A model generated the notes under the pieces. That model was not told the DNA's origin and ran no database searches. It saw only the letters and a list, made by a program, of their open reading frames with translations. From UBA2239 sp050177075 (GTDB lineage Bacteria > Pseudomonadota > Gammaproteobacteria > Burkholderiales > UBA9220): 51,919 nucleotides of DNA. The position numbers were made by a program, and so were the translations under genes. Shown here one piece after another: positions 9,655 to 17,910 of the stretch. The stretch covers positions 1 through 51,919 of the forward strand of contig JBFXHL010000006.1 of the NCBI GenBank assembly GCA_050177075.1, given 5' to 3'. The stretch's first letter is position 1. Each line of letters begins with the position of its first letter.

Positions 9655-10161
9655 TTACCCCATAATCTCTTCAACGGACTTGCCACGCTTGGCCGCCACT
9701 TCGGACGGCGTATTCATGGAGGCCAAGCCCTTGATGGTGGCGCGCACCACGTTGTAGGGATTGGTAGAACCGATGCACTTGGCGAGAACGTTGTGCACGC
9801 CCATCACTTCGAAAACAGCGCGCATCGGACCGCCAGCGATAATACCGGTACCCTCGGAAGCAGGCTGGATCAGCACTTTGGCAGCGCCGTGCTGACCAAC
9901 AACCGCGTGGTGCAGCGTGCCATTCTTCAGCGGGACCTTGACCATACCGCGACGGGCCTCGTCCATGGCCTTCTGGACAGCCGCGGGAACTTCGCGCGCC
10001 TTGCCCTTACCCATGCCGATACCGCCCTCGCCATCGCCCACCACCGTGAGAGCGGCGAAACTCATAATGCGGCCACCCTTCACCACTTTGGTGACACGGT
10101 TGACTGCGATCATCTTTTCGCGCAGACCGTCGCCGCGCTCTTCGACTTCTACTTTAGCCAT
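9655..10161 (-). CDS. rpsE: 30S ribosomal protein S5
   Basis: A 168-residue protein at the mRNA entry of the 30S subunit, with roles in decoding fidelity and mRNA helicase activity. The N-terminal double-stranded-RNA-binding fold contains RVTKVVKGGRIMSFAALTVV and GKGKAREVPAAVQKA; the C-terminal half contains GTGIIAGGPMRAVFEVMGV. It is encoded 19 nt after rplR. Confidence 0.98.
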   Translation of the reverse strand: MAKVEVEERGDGLREKMIAVNRVTKVVKGGRIMSFAALTVVGDGEGGIGMGKGKAREVPAAVQKAMDEARRGMVKVPLKNGTLHHAVVGQHGAAKVLIQPASEGTGIIAGGPMRAVFEVMGVHNVLAKCIGSTNPYNVVRATIKGLASMNTPSEVAAKRGKSVEEIMG

Positions 10162-10180
10162 TTCTCTTTGTCCCTAATCT

Positions 10181-10534
10181 TTAGAACACGAGGCCGTTTT
10201 CGCGGGCAGCCTCAGCCAGGGCCTTGATACGGCCATGGTAGCGATAGCCTGCACGGTCGAAAGCCACTTGCTCAACGCCGGCCTGCTTCGCCTTTTCAGC
10301 GATGCGCTTGCCGACTGCGGCAGCAGCAGCGACGTTGCCGCCATTGGCGATCTCGGCCTTGAGATCCTTTTCCACGGTAGAAGCGCTAGCCAAGACCCTG
10401 CTACCGCTAGCATCAATAATCTGCGCATAGATATGGCTGTTGCTACGGAAAACCGTAAGACGGTTAACTTTCAACTCCGCAATCTTGGCACGGGTTTTAC
10501 GTGCCCTGCGCAAACGAGCTTGATTCTTATCCAT
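10181..10534 (-). CDS. rplR: 50S ribosomal protein L18
   Basis: A 117-residue 5S rRNA-binding protein of the central protuberance. The basic N-terminus (MDKNQARLRRARKTRAKI) and the core VFRSNSHIYAQIID and FDRAGYRYHGRIKALAEAAR match L18. With L5 (rplE, same block) it loads 5S rRNA into the 50S particle. It is 11 nt after rplF. Confidence 0.98.
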   Translation of the reverse strand: MDKNQARLRRARKTRAKIAELKVNRLTVFRSNSHIYAQIIDASGSRVLASASTVEKDLKAEIANGGNVAAAAAVGKRIAEKAKQAGVEQVAFDRAGYRYHGRIKALAEAARENGLVF

Positions 10535-10545
10535 TCGTCAACCTC

Positions 10546-11076
10546 TTATTTCTTCTTGGTTTCCTTCAGAATCACCACCTCGTCGGCATAGCGCACGCCC
10601 TTGCCCTTGTAGGGCTCGGGTTCGCGATAGGCACGAATCTCAGCAGCGACCTGACCAACCGCCTGTTTATCGATACCCTTCAGAACGATTTCTGTCTGGC
10701 TCGGGGTCTCAACCTTAATGCCCGCGGGCATTTTGTGCTCAACCGGATGCGAGAAGCCGAGGGACAGGTTCAGCTTGTCGCCCTGGGCCTGGGCACGGTA
10801 TCCCACGCCCACCAGGGTCAGCTTGCGCTCGAACCCCTTGGAAACGCCGGCAACCATGTTGGCCAACAGGGCACGCATGGTACCGGACATGGCCTTGGCC
10901 TGAATGCTGTCGCCGAGGGCACGGCACTGGATTTCGCCGTCGTTCTTCACCACTTCGACGTCTTTGCTTGCTTTCTGCTTCAGGGTTCCCAGGGGGCCCT
11001 TGACGACGATTTCGTCGCCCAGAGTCACCTCAACACCCGCCGGCAACTTGATTGGATTCTTAGCAATACGGGACAT
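10546..11076 (-). CDS. rplF: 50S ribosomal protein L6
   Basis: A 176-residue protein near the GTPase-associated centre, made of two similar domains. It begins MSRIAKNPIKLPAGVEVTLG and has the C-terminal signature PEPYKGKGVRYADEVVILKE. It lies between rpsH and rplR with 11 nt on each side. Confidence 0.98.
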   Translation of the reverse strand: MSRIAKNPIKLPAGVEVTLGDEIVVKGPLGTLKQKASKDVEVVKNDGEIQCRALGDSIQAKAMSGTMRALLANMVAGVSKGFERKLTLVGVGYRAQAQGDKLNLSLGFSHPVEHKMPAGIKVETPSQTEIVLKGIDKQAVGQVAAEIRAYREPEPYKGKGVRYADEVVILKETKKK

Positions 11077-11087
11077 GACTCACCTCA

Positions 11088-11483
11088 TTAAGCGACAATG
11101 CACAGCACTTCGCCACCGACACCGGCAGCGCGCGCATTGCGGTCGGTCATCACACCCTTGGAGGTGGACATAATGGCCACGCCCAAACCGTTCATCACCT
11201 TGGGCATATCCTTGCTGCCCTTATAGATGCGCAGACCGGGGCGACTGACGCGTTCCAGTCGTTCAATTACGGGGCGGCCAGCATAGTACTTGAGTTTAAT
11301 CTCGAGTTTTGCTTTGCCAGCCTCGTCGGTCACAGCGAAATCTTCGATGTAACCTTCATCCTTCAGCACGGTGGCAATAGCCTTCTTCAGGTTGGAAGAG
11401 GGCATCGCAACCGACACTTTCTCAGTCTGATGCGCGTTGCGGATGCGCGTCAGCATATCTGCGATGGGATCACTCATACTCAT
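11088..11483 (-). CDS. rpsH: 30S ribosomal protein S8
   Basis: A 131-residue primary 16S rRNA-binding protein of the 30S platform. It begins MSMSDPIADMLTRIRNAH; the first ATG is chosen because E. coli S8 has the same leader. The C-terminal STSKGVMTDRNARAAGVGGE is the rRNA-binding signature. In E. coli S8 represses the spc operon by binding near the rplE start; that site was not identified here. Confidence 0.98.
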   Translation of the reverse strand: MSMSDPIADMLTRIRNAHQTEKVSVAMPSSNLKKAIATVLKDEGYIEDFAVTDEAGKAKLEIKLKYYAGRPVIERLERVSRPGLRIYKGSKDMPKVMNGLGVAIMSTSKGVMTDRNARAAGVGGEVLCIVA

Positions 11484-11498
11484 CGTCGTTAACTCCCG

Positions 11499-11804
11499 TT
11501 ACCAACTGGCCTTGATCACGCCAGGGATCTCACCGTGCATGGCCAGCTGACGCAGCTTACCGCGTGCCAAGCCGAATTTGCGGAACACACCGCGGGGACG
11601 ACCGGTCATGGTGCAGCGATTACGCAGGCGCACCGGACTGGCGTTGCGGGGCAGACTCTGAAACTTGATGCGAGCAGCCATGCGCTCTTCGTCGCTCAGC
11701 TTGACGTTGTTCATGATGGCTTTCAGCTCGGCGCGCTTCGCGGCATACTTCTTAACCGTGGCGCGGCGCTTCAGTTCGCGATTGATCAGGGATGTCTTCG
11801 CCAT
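11499..11804 (-). CDS. rpsN: 30S ribosomal protein S14, zinc-free form
   Basis: A 101-residue protein of the 30S head, the long zinc-free (E. coli-like) form with no CxxC knuckle. The start is the ATG at 11804 (MAKTSLINRELKRR); a longer open frame reaching 11876 would run into rplE and adds residues foreign to the family. The C-terminal half has RNRCTMTGRPRGVFRKFGLAR, diagnostic of S14. It lies 7 nt after rplE. Confidence 0.97.
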   Translation of the reverse strand: MAKTSLINRELKRRATVKKYAAKRAELKAIMNNVKLSDEERMAARIKFQSLPRNASPVRLRNRCTMTGRPRGVFRKFGLARGKLRQLAMHGEIPGVIKASW

Positions 11805-11811
11805 TTCAACC

Positions 11812-12351
11812 TCAGTTCTTAATCGGGAATTTGAAGGCGGCCAGCAGCGCGCGCGCTTCGTCGTCAGTCTTGGCACTGGTGGTAATGGTAATGTTCATAC
11901 CGCGCAGCGCGTCGATCTTGTCGTACTCGATCTCAGGGAAAATGATCTGCTCTTTCACACCCATGTTGTAATTGCCGCGACCATCGAAGGACTTGTTGGA
12001 CAAGCCGCGAAAATCGCGCACACGGGGCATGGCAATATTGATCAGGCGATCCAGAAATTCGTACATGCGCTGACGGCGCAGGGTCACCATGCAGCCGATG
12101 GGATAACCCTCACGAATTTTAAAACCGGCAATGGATTTGCGGGACTTGGTCACCACCGGCTTCTGGCCAGCGATCTTTTCCATATCGCCCACGGCGAACT
12201 CCATCACCTTCTTGTCAGCCACCGCTTCGCCCACACCCATATTCAGGGTGATTTTTTCGATACGAGGCACTTCCATCGCAGACTTGTAGCCGAATTGATC
12301 CATCAGCTGCTTGACCACGGTCGTCTTGTAGAATTCTTCCAAACGAGCCAT
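11812..12351 (-). CDS. rplE: 50S ribosomal protein L5
   Basis: A 179-residue 5S rRNA-binding protein that contacts P-site tRNA and the 30S head. The start is the ATG at 12351 (MARLEEFYKTTVVKQLM); an upstream in-frame start at 12372 would overlap rplX. Diagnostic segments are IEKITLNMGVGEA, GCMVTLRRQRMYEFLDRL and NYNMGVKEQIIFPEI. It follows rplX by 10 nt. Confidence 0.97.
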   Translation of the reverse strand: MARLEEFYKTTVVKQLMDQFGYKSAMEVPRIEKITLNMGVGEAVADKKVMEFAVGDMEKIAGQKPVVTKSRKSIAGFKIREGYPIGCMVTLRRQRMYEFLDRLINIAMPRVRDFRGLSNKSFDGRGNYNMGVKEQIIFPEIEYDKIDALRGMNITITTSAKTDDEARALLAAFKFPIKN

Positions 12352-12361
12352 TCCGGACCTC

Positions 12362-12679
12362 TTACGCGTCAATCATTTCGCCGTTGGACTTGAAGACGCG
12401 AACCTTGCGGCCGTCCTCCAGCACCTTCACCCCAACGCGATCAGCTTTCTTGAGCGCGGGATTGAACATGGCGACGTTGGAAACATGAATCGGCATTTCT
12501 TTTTCGATAATGCCACCCGCCTGACCCTTCATGGGATTAGGCTTCTGGTGCTTCTTGACTTTATTCACACCTTCGACCAACAACTGATCGCCATCCAGGA
12601 CACGCAGCACATTGCCGCGCTTGCCCTTGTCTTTACCGGCGATAACGATCACGTCATCGCCTTTGCGGATCTTGCGCAT
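12362..12679 (-). CDS. rplX: 50S ribosomal protein L24
   Basis: A 105-residue assembly-initiator protein binding the 5' end of 23S rRNA. It has a KOW motif (KGDDVIVIAGKDKGKRGNVLRV) and HQKPNPMKGQAGGIIEKE. Two ATGs are adjacent: the one at 12682 leaves only 1 nt after the AAGGAGG ribosome site, whereas the one at 12679 leaves 4 nt, so the second is preferred. It follows rplN by 9 nt. Confidence 0.96.
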   Translation of the reverse strand: MRKIRKGDDVIVIAGKDKGKRGNVLRVLDGDQLLVEGVNKVKKHQKPNPMKGQAGGIIEKEMPIHVSNVAMFNPALKKADRVGVKVLEDGRKVRVFKSNGEMIDA

Positions 12680-12688
12680 CATGCCTCC

Positions 12689-13057
12689 TTACAGAACTTC
12701 GGGCGCGAGGGAAACGATCTTCATGAAACGCTCGGTACGCAGTTCACGCGTAACCGGCCCGAAGATACGGGTACCGATCGGCTCCAGCTTGTTGTTGAGG
12801 AGCACGGCAGCGTTGCCATCGAATTTGACGAGAGAGCCATCGGGACGACGAACACCCTTGGCGGTACGCACCACCACGGCATTGTAAACATCACCCTTCT
12901 TGACCCGGCCGCGGGGAGCGGCGTCTTTGATACTAACCTTGATGATATCGCCGATGTTGGCGTAGCGACGCTTGGAACCGCCCAACACCTTGATGCACAT
13001 CACGGAACGCGCACCAGTGTTGTCTGCGACGTCCAGCACAGACTGCATTTGAATCAT
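12689..13057 (-). CDS. rplN: 50S ribosomal protein L14
   Basis: A 122-residue universally conserved protein at the subunit interface that forms bridges to 16S rRNA and is the docking point of the silencing factor RsfS. It begins MIQMQSVLDVADNTGARSVM and ends with FMKIVSLAPEVL, all standard. It is the first gene of the spc block, 147 nt after rpsQ, behind a readable promoter. Confidence 0.98.
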   Translation of the reverse strand: MIQMQSVLDVADNTGARSVMCIKVLGGSKRRYANIGDIIKVSIKDAAPRGRVKKGDVYNAVVVRTAKGVRRPDGSLVKFDGNAAVLLNNKLEPIGTRIFGPVTRELRTERFMKIVSLAPEVL

Positions 13058-13204
13058 TCGTTCTCTCCAACTTATACCGCCTTACCGTAATTACGGCCAC
13101 ACCTCGACGGACAGTTTTGGGTTGGCCGCGTCGCCAGCTAGTGACGGCAACCGGCCTTCGGTAAAAAAGCGGTGATTATACTGACAATCAGATCGACTTA
13201 CAAG
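13058..13204 (-). other. 147-nt leader between rpsQ and rplN
   Basis: This is the widest gap inside the S10-spc run. Apart from the promoter at its upstream end it holds a 12-bp perfect palindrome (CCGTAATTACGG, 13085-13096) close to the rplN start and a GC-rich stretch that can form several short stems. No open frame of note is present. Inference: the spc mRNA has a structured 5' leader of roughly 110 nt. Confidence 0.5.
13175..13203 (-). promoter_or_regulatory. Candidate sigma70 promoter of the spc operon
   Basis: On the minus strand TTGTAA (13198-13203) and a perfect TATAAT (13175-13180) are spaced by exactly 17 nt. It lies directly after the rpsQ stop and about 118 nt before the rplN ATG, the same junction that carries the spc promoter in E. 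coli. Confidence 0.7.
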
Positions 13205-13468
13205 TCAAACAGCGCGATTCTTTTCAACCAGACGAGATACGTTCCAGCTCTTGGTCTTGGAGAGCGGACGCGATTCCTGGATTTCCACCACGTCGCCTAC
13301 TTGGAACTCGTTGTTCTCGTCATGGGCATGGTATTTCTTGGAGAGACGGATGATCTTGCCGTACAAGGGGTGCTTGACCTTGCGCTCCACTAGAACGGTA
13401 ACGGTCTTGTTCATCTTGTCGCTCACCACGCGGCCGGTCAAGGTACGCACGATTTTCTGTTCGCTCAT
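13205..13468 (-). CDS. rpsQ: 30S ribosomal protein S17
   Basis: An 87-residue OB-fold protein, a primary binder of the 16S rRNA 5' domain. It begins MSEQKIVRTLTGRVVSDKMN; VLVERKVKHPLYGKIIRLSKK and VVEIQESRPLSKTKSW are diagnostic. The ATG at 13468 is preferred to a GTG at 13474, which overlaps the rpmC stop. It is 2 nt after rpmC and last of the S10 block. Confidence 0.97.
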   Translation of the reverse strand: MSEQKIVRTLTGRVVSDKMNKTVTVLVERKVKHPLYGKIIRLSKKYHAHDENNEFQVGDVVEIQESRPLSKTKSWNVSRLVEKNRAV

Positions 13469-13470
13469 GA

Positions 13471-13659
13471 TCACTTCGCCTTCTCGGTGATAACGGTCTT
13501 AGCGCGCGCGATATCACGGCGCAACTTGCGCAACTGGTCGACCTTGTTGCTCTGCTGGGTGGCAATTTGCATCCGCAGCGCAAACTGGGCGCGGCGCAAC
13601 TCTTTAATTTCGCCTTTCACCTCGTCGAGGGACTTGGCTTTCAATTCACTGGCTTTCAT
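13471..13659 (-). CDS. rpmC: 50S ribosomal protein L29
   Basis: A 62-residue two-helix protein near the tunnel exit, part of the docking site for SRP and trigger factor with L23. It begins MKASELKAKSLDEVKGEI and carries the conserved LRMQIATQQSNKVDQLRKLRR-like helix. It is 1 nt after rplP and 2 nt before rpsQ. Confidence 0.97.
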   Translation of the reverse strand: MKASELKAKSLDEVKGEIKELRRAQFALRMQIATQQSNKVDQLRKLRRDIARAKTVITEKAK

Positions 13660-13660
13660 T

Positions 13661-14077
13661 TCAGCTTCCTACCTGACGGGTTACGAACATGGTGGAAATC
13701 GGCAGCTTGGCGGCAGCGAGGCGGAACGCCTCACGGGCCACGCCTTCGGCCACGCCGTCCATTTCGTACAGCACTTTGCCGGGCTGGATTTCAGCCACGA
13801 AGTACTCGGGGTTGCCCTTACCGTTACCCATACGAACTTCAGCGGGCTTCTTGGAAATCGGTTTGTCCGGGAACACGCGAATCCACACGCGACCACCCCG
13901 CTTGATATGACGGGTCATGGCACGACGAGCGGCTTCGATCTGGCGGGCAGTCAGGCGACCACGACCGGTGGCCTTGAGGCCGAATTCACCGAAGTTGACC
14001 TTGGTACCGCGCGTGGCGATGCCAACGTTGCGGCCCTTGTGCTGCTTACGGAATTTCAGTTTAGCTGGCTGCAGCAT
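13661..14077 (-). CDS. rplP: 50S ribosomal protein L16
   Basis: A 138-residue late-assembly protein that helps position A-site tRNA near the peptidyl transferase centre. The start is the ATG at 14077 (MLQPAKLKFRKQHKGRN); this places its first 17 nt inside the 3' end of rpsC. The longer open frame to 14134 is the rpsC shadow. RGGRVWIRVFPDKPISKKPAEVR-type sequence (the AEVRMGNGKGNPEYFV region) is diagnostic. Overlap with rpsC suggests translational coupling. Confidence 0.97.
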   Translation of the reverse strand: MLQPAKLKFRKQHKGRNVGIATRGTKVNFGEFGLKATGRGRLTARQIEAARRAMTRHIKRGGRVWIRVFPDKPISKKPAEVRMGNGKGNPEYFVAEIQPGKVLYEMDGVAEGVAREAFRLAAAKLPISTMFVTRQVGS

Positions 14078-14762
14078 TTTTCGCTCCCGATTTCCTCGAT
14101 TTCTTCTCGGGCTCAGGCGCAACCACTTCTGCATTGGTCACGCGGTCACCCTTGTAAACCCAAACCTTGATACCGATCACGCCATAGGTAGTCTTGGCTT
14201 CGGCAACGCCGTAGTCGATGTCGGCACGCAGGGTGTGCAGAGGCACACGGCCTTCGCGGTACCACTCGGTACGGGCGATTTCGATACCGTTCAGACGGCC
14301 GGAACTCATGATCTTGATGCCCTGGGCGCCCAAGCGCATGGCGTTCTGCATGGCGCGCTTCATGGCGCGGCGGAACATCACCCTCTTCTCCAGCTGGCTG
14401 GCGATGCTTTCGGCAATCAAGGTCGCGTCCAGCTCGGGCTTGCGCACTTCCTCGATGTTGACGTGGACAGGAATGCCCATCATCCGCTGCAGGTCGCGCT
14501 TGAGCACCTCGATATCTTCGCCCTTTTTGCCGATCACGATGCCGGGACGGGCACTGTGGATAGTGATACGCGCGTTGCGCGCAGGACGCTCGATCTCGAT
14601 GCGGCTGACGGCCGCATGGGAGAGCTTCTTCTTCAGATAGCCACGCACCTTGATGTCGTCGTTCAACATGCCGGCGAAGTTCTTGCTGTTGGCGTACCAC
14701 TTGGAAGCCCAGTTGCGCAGAACGCCCAGACGGAAGCCAATCGGATTGATTTTCTGACCCAT
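14061..14762 (-). CDS. rpsC: 30S ribosomal protein S3
   Basis: A 233-residue protein at the mRNA entry channel. It begins MGQKINPIGFRLGVLRNW, has a KH domain (GIVIGKKGEDIEVLKRDL) and the C-terminal GRLNGIEIARTEWYREGRVP signature. The end (SRKSGAKNAAAS) is a short species-level tail. Its last 17 nt overlap rplP, and it is 11 nt after rplV. Confidence 0.98.
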   Translation of the reverse strand: MGQKINPIGFRLGVLRNWASKWYANSKNFAGMLNDDIKVRGYLKKKLSHAAVSRIEIERPARNARITIHSARPGIVIGKKGEDIEVLKRDLQRMMGIPVHVNIEEVRKPELDATLIAESIASQLEKRVMFRRAMKRAMQNAMRLGAQGIKIMSSGRLNGIEIARTEWYREGRVPLHTLRADIDYGVAEAKTTYGVIGIKVWVYKGDRVTNAEVVAPEPEKKSRKSGAKNAAAS

Positions 14763-14773
14763 GTTATCTTCCT

Positions 14774-15109
14774 TTAGTCGCCAACAACCACGGTGATGTG
14801 GCAGGTCGGTTTCAGAATCCGGGCGCCGCGGCCCTTGGCACGAGCACGGAAACGCTTGAGATCCGCGCCTTCGTCAACGTAGATGGTCTTCACCTTCAAC
14901 TCGTCGATGTCGGCGCCTTCGTTATGCTCAGCGTTGGCGATGGCCGAGTTGAGCAACTTCTGAATGAGCTGAGCACCCTTCTTGGGGCTGAAAGCCAGAA
15001 TGTTCAGCGCTTTATCCACGGGCAGACCGCGGATTTGGTCGGCGACCAAGCGGCCTTTCTGAGCCGACAGACGCGCGCCGCGCAAAATAGCAGACACTTG
15101 CATCTTCAC
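14774..15109 (-). CDS. rplV: 50S ribosomal protein L22
   Basis: A 111-residue protein whose beta-hairpin lines the exit tunnel constriction with L4 and influences macrolide action. AILRGARLSAQKGRLVADQI at the N-terminus and FRARAKGRGARILKPTCHIT at the hairpin end are standard, with no visible deletion in the tip region. It is 5 nt after rpsS. Confidence 0.98.
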   Translation of the reverse strand: MKMQVSAILRGARLSAQKGRLVADQIRGLPVDKALNILAFSPKKGAQLIQKLLNSAIANAEHNEGADIDELKVKTIYVDEGADLKRFRARAKGRGARILKPTCHITVVVGD

Positions 15110-15114
15110 TCTCC

Positions 15115-15390
15115 TTATTTCTTGGCTTTCTTGTCTGCCGCATGACCCTTGAAGGTACGCGTCAGCGAGAACTCGCCCAATTTGTGACCAACCATGTTTT
15201 CGCTCACGTACACAGGCACGTGCTGCTTGCCGTTATGCACGGCAATGGTCAGACCGACGAAATCGGGCAGAACAGTGGAGCGACGAGACCAAGTTTTGAT
15301 CGGACGCTTGTCGTTGGTGGCGCGGGCAGCCTCAACCTTCTTCAGCAGGTGACTGTCGACGAAGGGGCCCTTTTTAATGGAACGTGCCAT
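15115..15390 (-). CDS. rpsS: 30S ribosomal protein S19
   Basis: A 91-residue 30S head protein that pairs with S13 and forms a bridge to the 50S subunit. It begins MARSIKKGPFVDSHLLKKVE and has TWSRRSTVLPDFVGLTIAVH and MVGHKLGEFSLTRTFKGH. It is 10 nt after rplB. Confidence 0.98.
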   Translation of the reverse strand: MARSIKKGPFVDSHLLKKVEAARATNDKRPIKTWSRRSTVLPDFVGLTIAVHNGKQHVPVYVSENMVGHKLGEFSLTRTFKGHAADKKAKK

Positions 15391-15400
15391 AGCTTACCTC

Positions 15401-16228
15401 TTATTTCCCATAACGACGACGAACGATCATGTTCGAAGTCCGCTTGTTGCGACGGGTGCGGTAACCCTTGGTCGGGGTACCCCACGGACTCACAGGATGA
15501 CGGCCAGCGGCGGTCTTGCCCTCGCCACCGCCATGGGGGTGGTCAACCGGGTTCATCGCCACGCCGCGAACCGTCGGGCGGATACCGCGCCAGCGGTTGG
15601 CACCGGCCTTGCCGATGGAGCGCAGGTTGTGCTCGGTGTTACCGACTTCGCCGATGGTGGCGCGGCAGTCGATATGAACCTTGCGAATCTCGCCGGAGCG
15701 CAGACGTAGCTGAGCATAGATGCCCTCGCGAGCCAGCAACTGGACAGAAGCTCCGGCGGAGCGGGCCAGTTGAGCGCCCTTACCGGGCTTCATCTCGACG
15801 CAGTGAATGGTGGTACCCACCGGAATGTTCCGCAGGGGCAGGGCGTTGCCGACCTTGATGGGCGCCTCGGAACCGCTCACAAGCTGCATGCCCACGCTCA
15901 CGCCCTTGGGGGCGATGATATAGCGGCGCTCGCCGTCTGCGTAAAGCAGCAGGGCGATATGCGCGGTGCGGTTGGGGTCGTATTCCAGGCGCTCGACTTT
16001 GGCGGGAATGCCGTCCTTGGCGCGCGCGAAATCGATCACGCGATAGTGCTGCTTGTGGCCACCGCCCTTGTGACGCGTGGTGATACGACCATGAACGTTA
16101 CGACCGGCGGTTTTGCTCTGCTTCTCGACCAAGGGCGAGTAAGGGGCGCCTTTGTGCAGCTCGGGCGTCACCACCTTGACCAGCGAACGACGACCGGCAG
16201 AAGTAGGCTTGACTTTAACGATAGGCAT
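15401..16228 (-). CDS. rplB: 50S ribosomal protein L2
   Basis: A 275-residue primary 23S rRNA binder needed for subunit association and peptidyl transferase function. It begins MPIVKVKPTSAGRRSLVKV. The conserved C-terminal loop RGVAMNPVDHPHGGGEGKT, with the key His residue near the active centre, and the end NKRTSNMIVRRRYGK are present. It is 12 nt after rplW. Confidence 0.98.
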   Translation of the reverse strand: MPIVKVKPTSAGRRSLVKVVTPELHKGAPYSPLVEKQSKTAGRNVHGRITTRHKGGGHKQHYRVIDFARAKDGIPAKVERLEYDPNRTAHIALLLYADGERRYIIAPKGVSVGMQLVSGSEAPIKVGNALPLRNIPVGTTIHCVEMKPGKGAQLARSAGASVQLLAREGIYAQLRLRSGEIRKVHIDCRATIGEVGNTEHNLRSIGKAGANRWRGIRPTVRGVAMNPVDHPHGGGEGKTAAGRHPVSPWGTPTKGYRTRRNKRTSNMIVRRRYGK

Positions 16229-16240
16229 TTTCCGTTCTCC

Positions 16241-16552
16241 TTACTCGCCAGCCGTGAAGTTGATTTCCTGGCCGGGCTTGAGGCACACATAGGCCTTTTT
16301 CCAGTCTCTGCGGCGGCCCATGGTACGACCCATGCGCTTGACCTTGCCCTTGACGTTGGTCACGGACACTTTGTCCACCTGGACCTTGAACATCAGCTCG
16401 ACCGCAGCCTTCACTTCAGGCTTGGTGGCATCGGAAAGCACCTTGAAGGCGATCTGCTCGTTCTTGTCAGCCACCATGGTGCTCTTCTCGGACACCACCG
16501 GGGCAAGCAGCACCTGCATCAGGCGCTCATCACTAAATTTCGCAGTCGTCAT
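16241..16552 (-). CDS. rplW: 50S ribosomal protein L23
   Basis: A 103-residue tunnel-exit protein, the main docking site of trigger factor and SRP. The start is the ATG at 16552, which overlaps the rplD stop as ATGA and has GAGGAG 8 nt upstream inside rplD; the in-frame GTG at 16561 is less likely. LLAPVVSEKSTMVADKNEQ and the basic GKVKRMGRTMGRRRDWKKA loop are diagnostic. Confidence 0.97.
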   Translation of the reverse strand: MTTAKFSDERLMQVLLAPVVSEKSTMVADKNEQIAFKVLSDATKPEVKAAVELMFKVQVDKVSVTNVKGKVKRMGRTMGRRRDWKKAYVCLKPGQEINFTAGE

Positions 16553-17169
16553 GCCAGCCACTCCTCGAATTTCTTGACCGCTTCGCGCGTCATCAGCACG
16601 TTGGAGAAATGAACCAGGCTGACGGGATCAGCGTAGTGCGGCTCCACAACCATCACGTTGGCGAGGTTGCGCGAAGAGAGATACAGATTGTCGTCCAGCT
16701 CGTCGGTAACGATCAGGACATCCTTCATGCCCATACCCTTGAGCTTCTCGGCCAGCTGCTTGGTCTTGGGCGCATCCAGCTTCAGGTTGTCGACCACGGC
16801 CAGACGACCCTGACGAGCCAGCTCGGACAGAATGGAACTCATGCCAGCGCGGAACATCTTCTTGTTCACTTTCTGGGAGAAGTTCTCTTCCGGGCTATTG
16901 GGGAAGGTCTTGCCACCACCACGCCACAGAGGACTGGAGGACATACCGGAGCGGGCACGACCAGTGCCCTTCTGGCGCCAAGGCTTGTGGGTGGTATGGC
17001 TAACTTCGGAACGGTCCTTCTGGGCACGGTTGCCGCTACGCGCATTGGCACGGTAGGCGGTCACGATCTGATGCACCAGGTCCTCGTTGAATTCACGACC
17101 GAAAAGAGTGTCGGACACCGACACGCTGGAAGCGACCTCGCCTTTATCGTTGATCAGTTTCAGTTCCAT
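16549..17169 (-). CDS. rplD: 50S ribosomal protein L4
   Basis: A 206-residue protein whose extended loop lines the exit tunnel. KPWRQKGTGRARSGMSSSP and WRGGGKTFP form the loop and match the family. The start is the ATG at 17169, sharing one base with the rplC stop (TGATG); the GTG one codon earlier is less likely. In E. coli L4 also represses the S10 operon through the long rpsJ leader; only a short rpsJ leader exists here, so that mechanism is not supported by the sequence. Confidence 0.97.
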   Translation of the reverse strand: MELKLINDKGEVASSVSVSDTLFGREFNEDLVHQIVTAYRANARSGNRAQKDRSEVSHTTHKPWRQKGTGRARSGMSSSPLWRGGGKTFPNSPEENFSQKVNKKMFRAGMSSILSELARQGRLAVVDNLKLDAPKTKQLAEKLKGMGMKDVLIVTDELDDNLYLSSRNLANVMVVEPHYADPVSLVHFSNVLMTREAVKKFEEWLA

Positions 17170-17807
17170 CACGCACCTGCCTTCACACTCGGACGAATCA
17201 CGACATCACCGCCCTTGGAACCGGGAACAGCCCCCTTGACCAAAAGCAACTGACGCTCGGCATCGATGCGCACGATTTCCAGGTTCTGCATGGTGCTCTT
17301 TTCAGCGCCCAGATGACCCGCCATGCGCTTACCAGGGAAAACACGACCGGGGTCCTGGGCCATACCAATGGAACCGGGAGCGCGAGTCGTCACGGAGTTA
17401 CCGTGGCTGGCGCGGTTGGAGCTGAAGTTATGACGCTTGATGGAGCCGGCAAAACCTTTACCCTTGGAGGTACCGGTGACATCCACCAGTTGACCGACCT
17501 GGAAAATCTCCACGCCGACAGCCTGACCGGACTGATATTCAGCGGTGTTGTCGACGCGGAATTCCTTGAGACCGGCAGCGGCTTCAACGCCAGTCTTGGC
17601 GAAGTGGCCAGCCAGGGATTTGGTTACACGGGAGGCACGGCGAGTGCCGTAGGCGAGCTGGACGGCGGAATAACCGTCGGTCTCGGGGGTCTTGATTTGG
17701 GCCACGCGATTGTTGGCCATCTCCAGCACGGTCACCGGCACGGACAAGCCGTCCTCGGTGAAAATGCGGGTCATGCCAATCTTGCGACCGACAAGTCCGA
17801 TACTCAT
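17169..17807 (-). CDS. rplC: 50S ribosomal protein L3
   Basis: A 212-residue assembly-initiator protein reaching toward the peptidyl transferase centre. It begins MSIGLVGRKIGMTRIFTEDG. KGFAGSIKRHNFSSNRASHG and QDPGRVFPGKRMAGHLG are diagnostic; the Gln in GMAQDPGR is the residue methylated by PrmB in the family. It follows rpsJ by 103 nt and ends overlapping the rplD start. Confidence 0.98.
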   Translation of the reverse strand: MSIGLVGRKIGMTRIFTEDGLSVPVTVLEMANNRVAQIKTPETDGYSAVQLAYGTRRASRVTKSLAGHFAKTGVEAAAGLKEFRVDNTAEYQSGQAVGVEIFQVGQLVDVTGTSKGKGFAGSIKRHNFSSNRASHGNSVTTRAPGSIGMAQDPGRVFPGKRMAGHLGAEKSTMQNLEIVRIDAERQLLLVKGAVPGSKGGDVVIRPSVKAGA

Positions 17808-17910
17808 CGTTCTTTCCTTTTACCAGGGCCGGTTACGATTGACCGGCAATGTTTAAATCAAACCGCGGACCGAAACCCCGGCCCGCCATTCGGAAAAGTG
17901 CGAGATTCTA
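17808..17910 (-). other. 103-nt gap between rpsJ and rplC with a hairpin
   Basis: The gap holds a 6-bp perfect stem (GCCGGT at 17828-17833 and ACCGGC at 17842-17847, 8-nt loop) just before the rplC ribosome site. I see no convincing promoter: a TAGAAT near the rpsJ end lacks a matching -35. There is no open frame. Confidence 0.4.
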
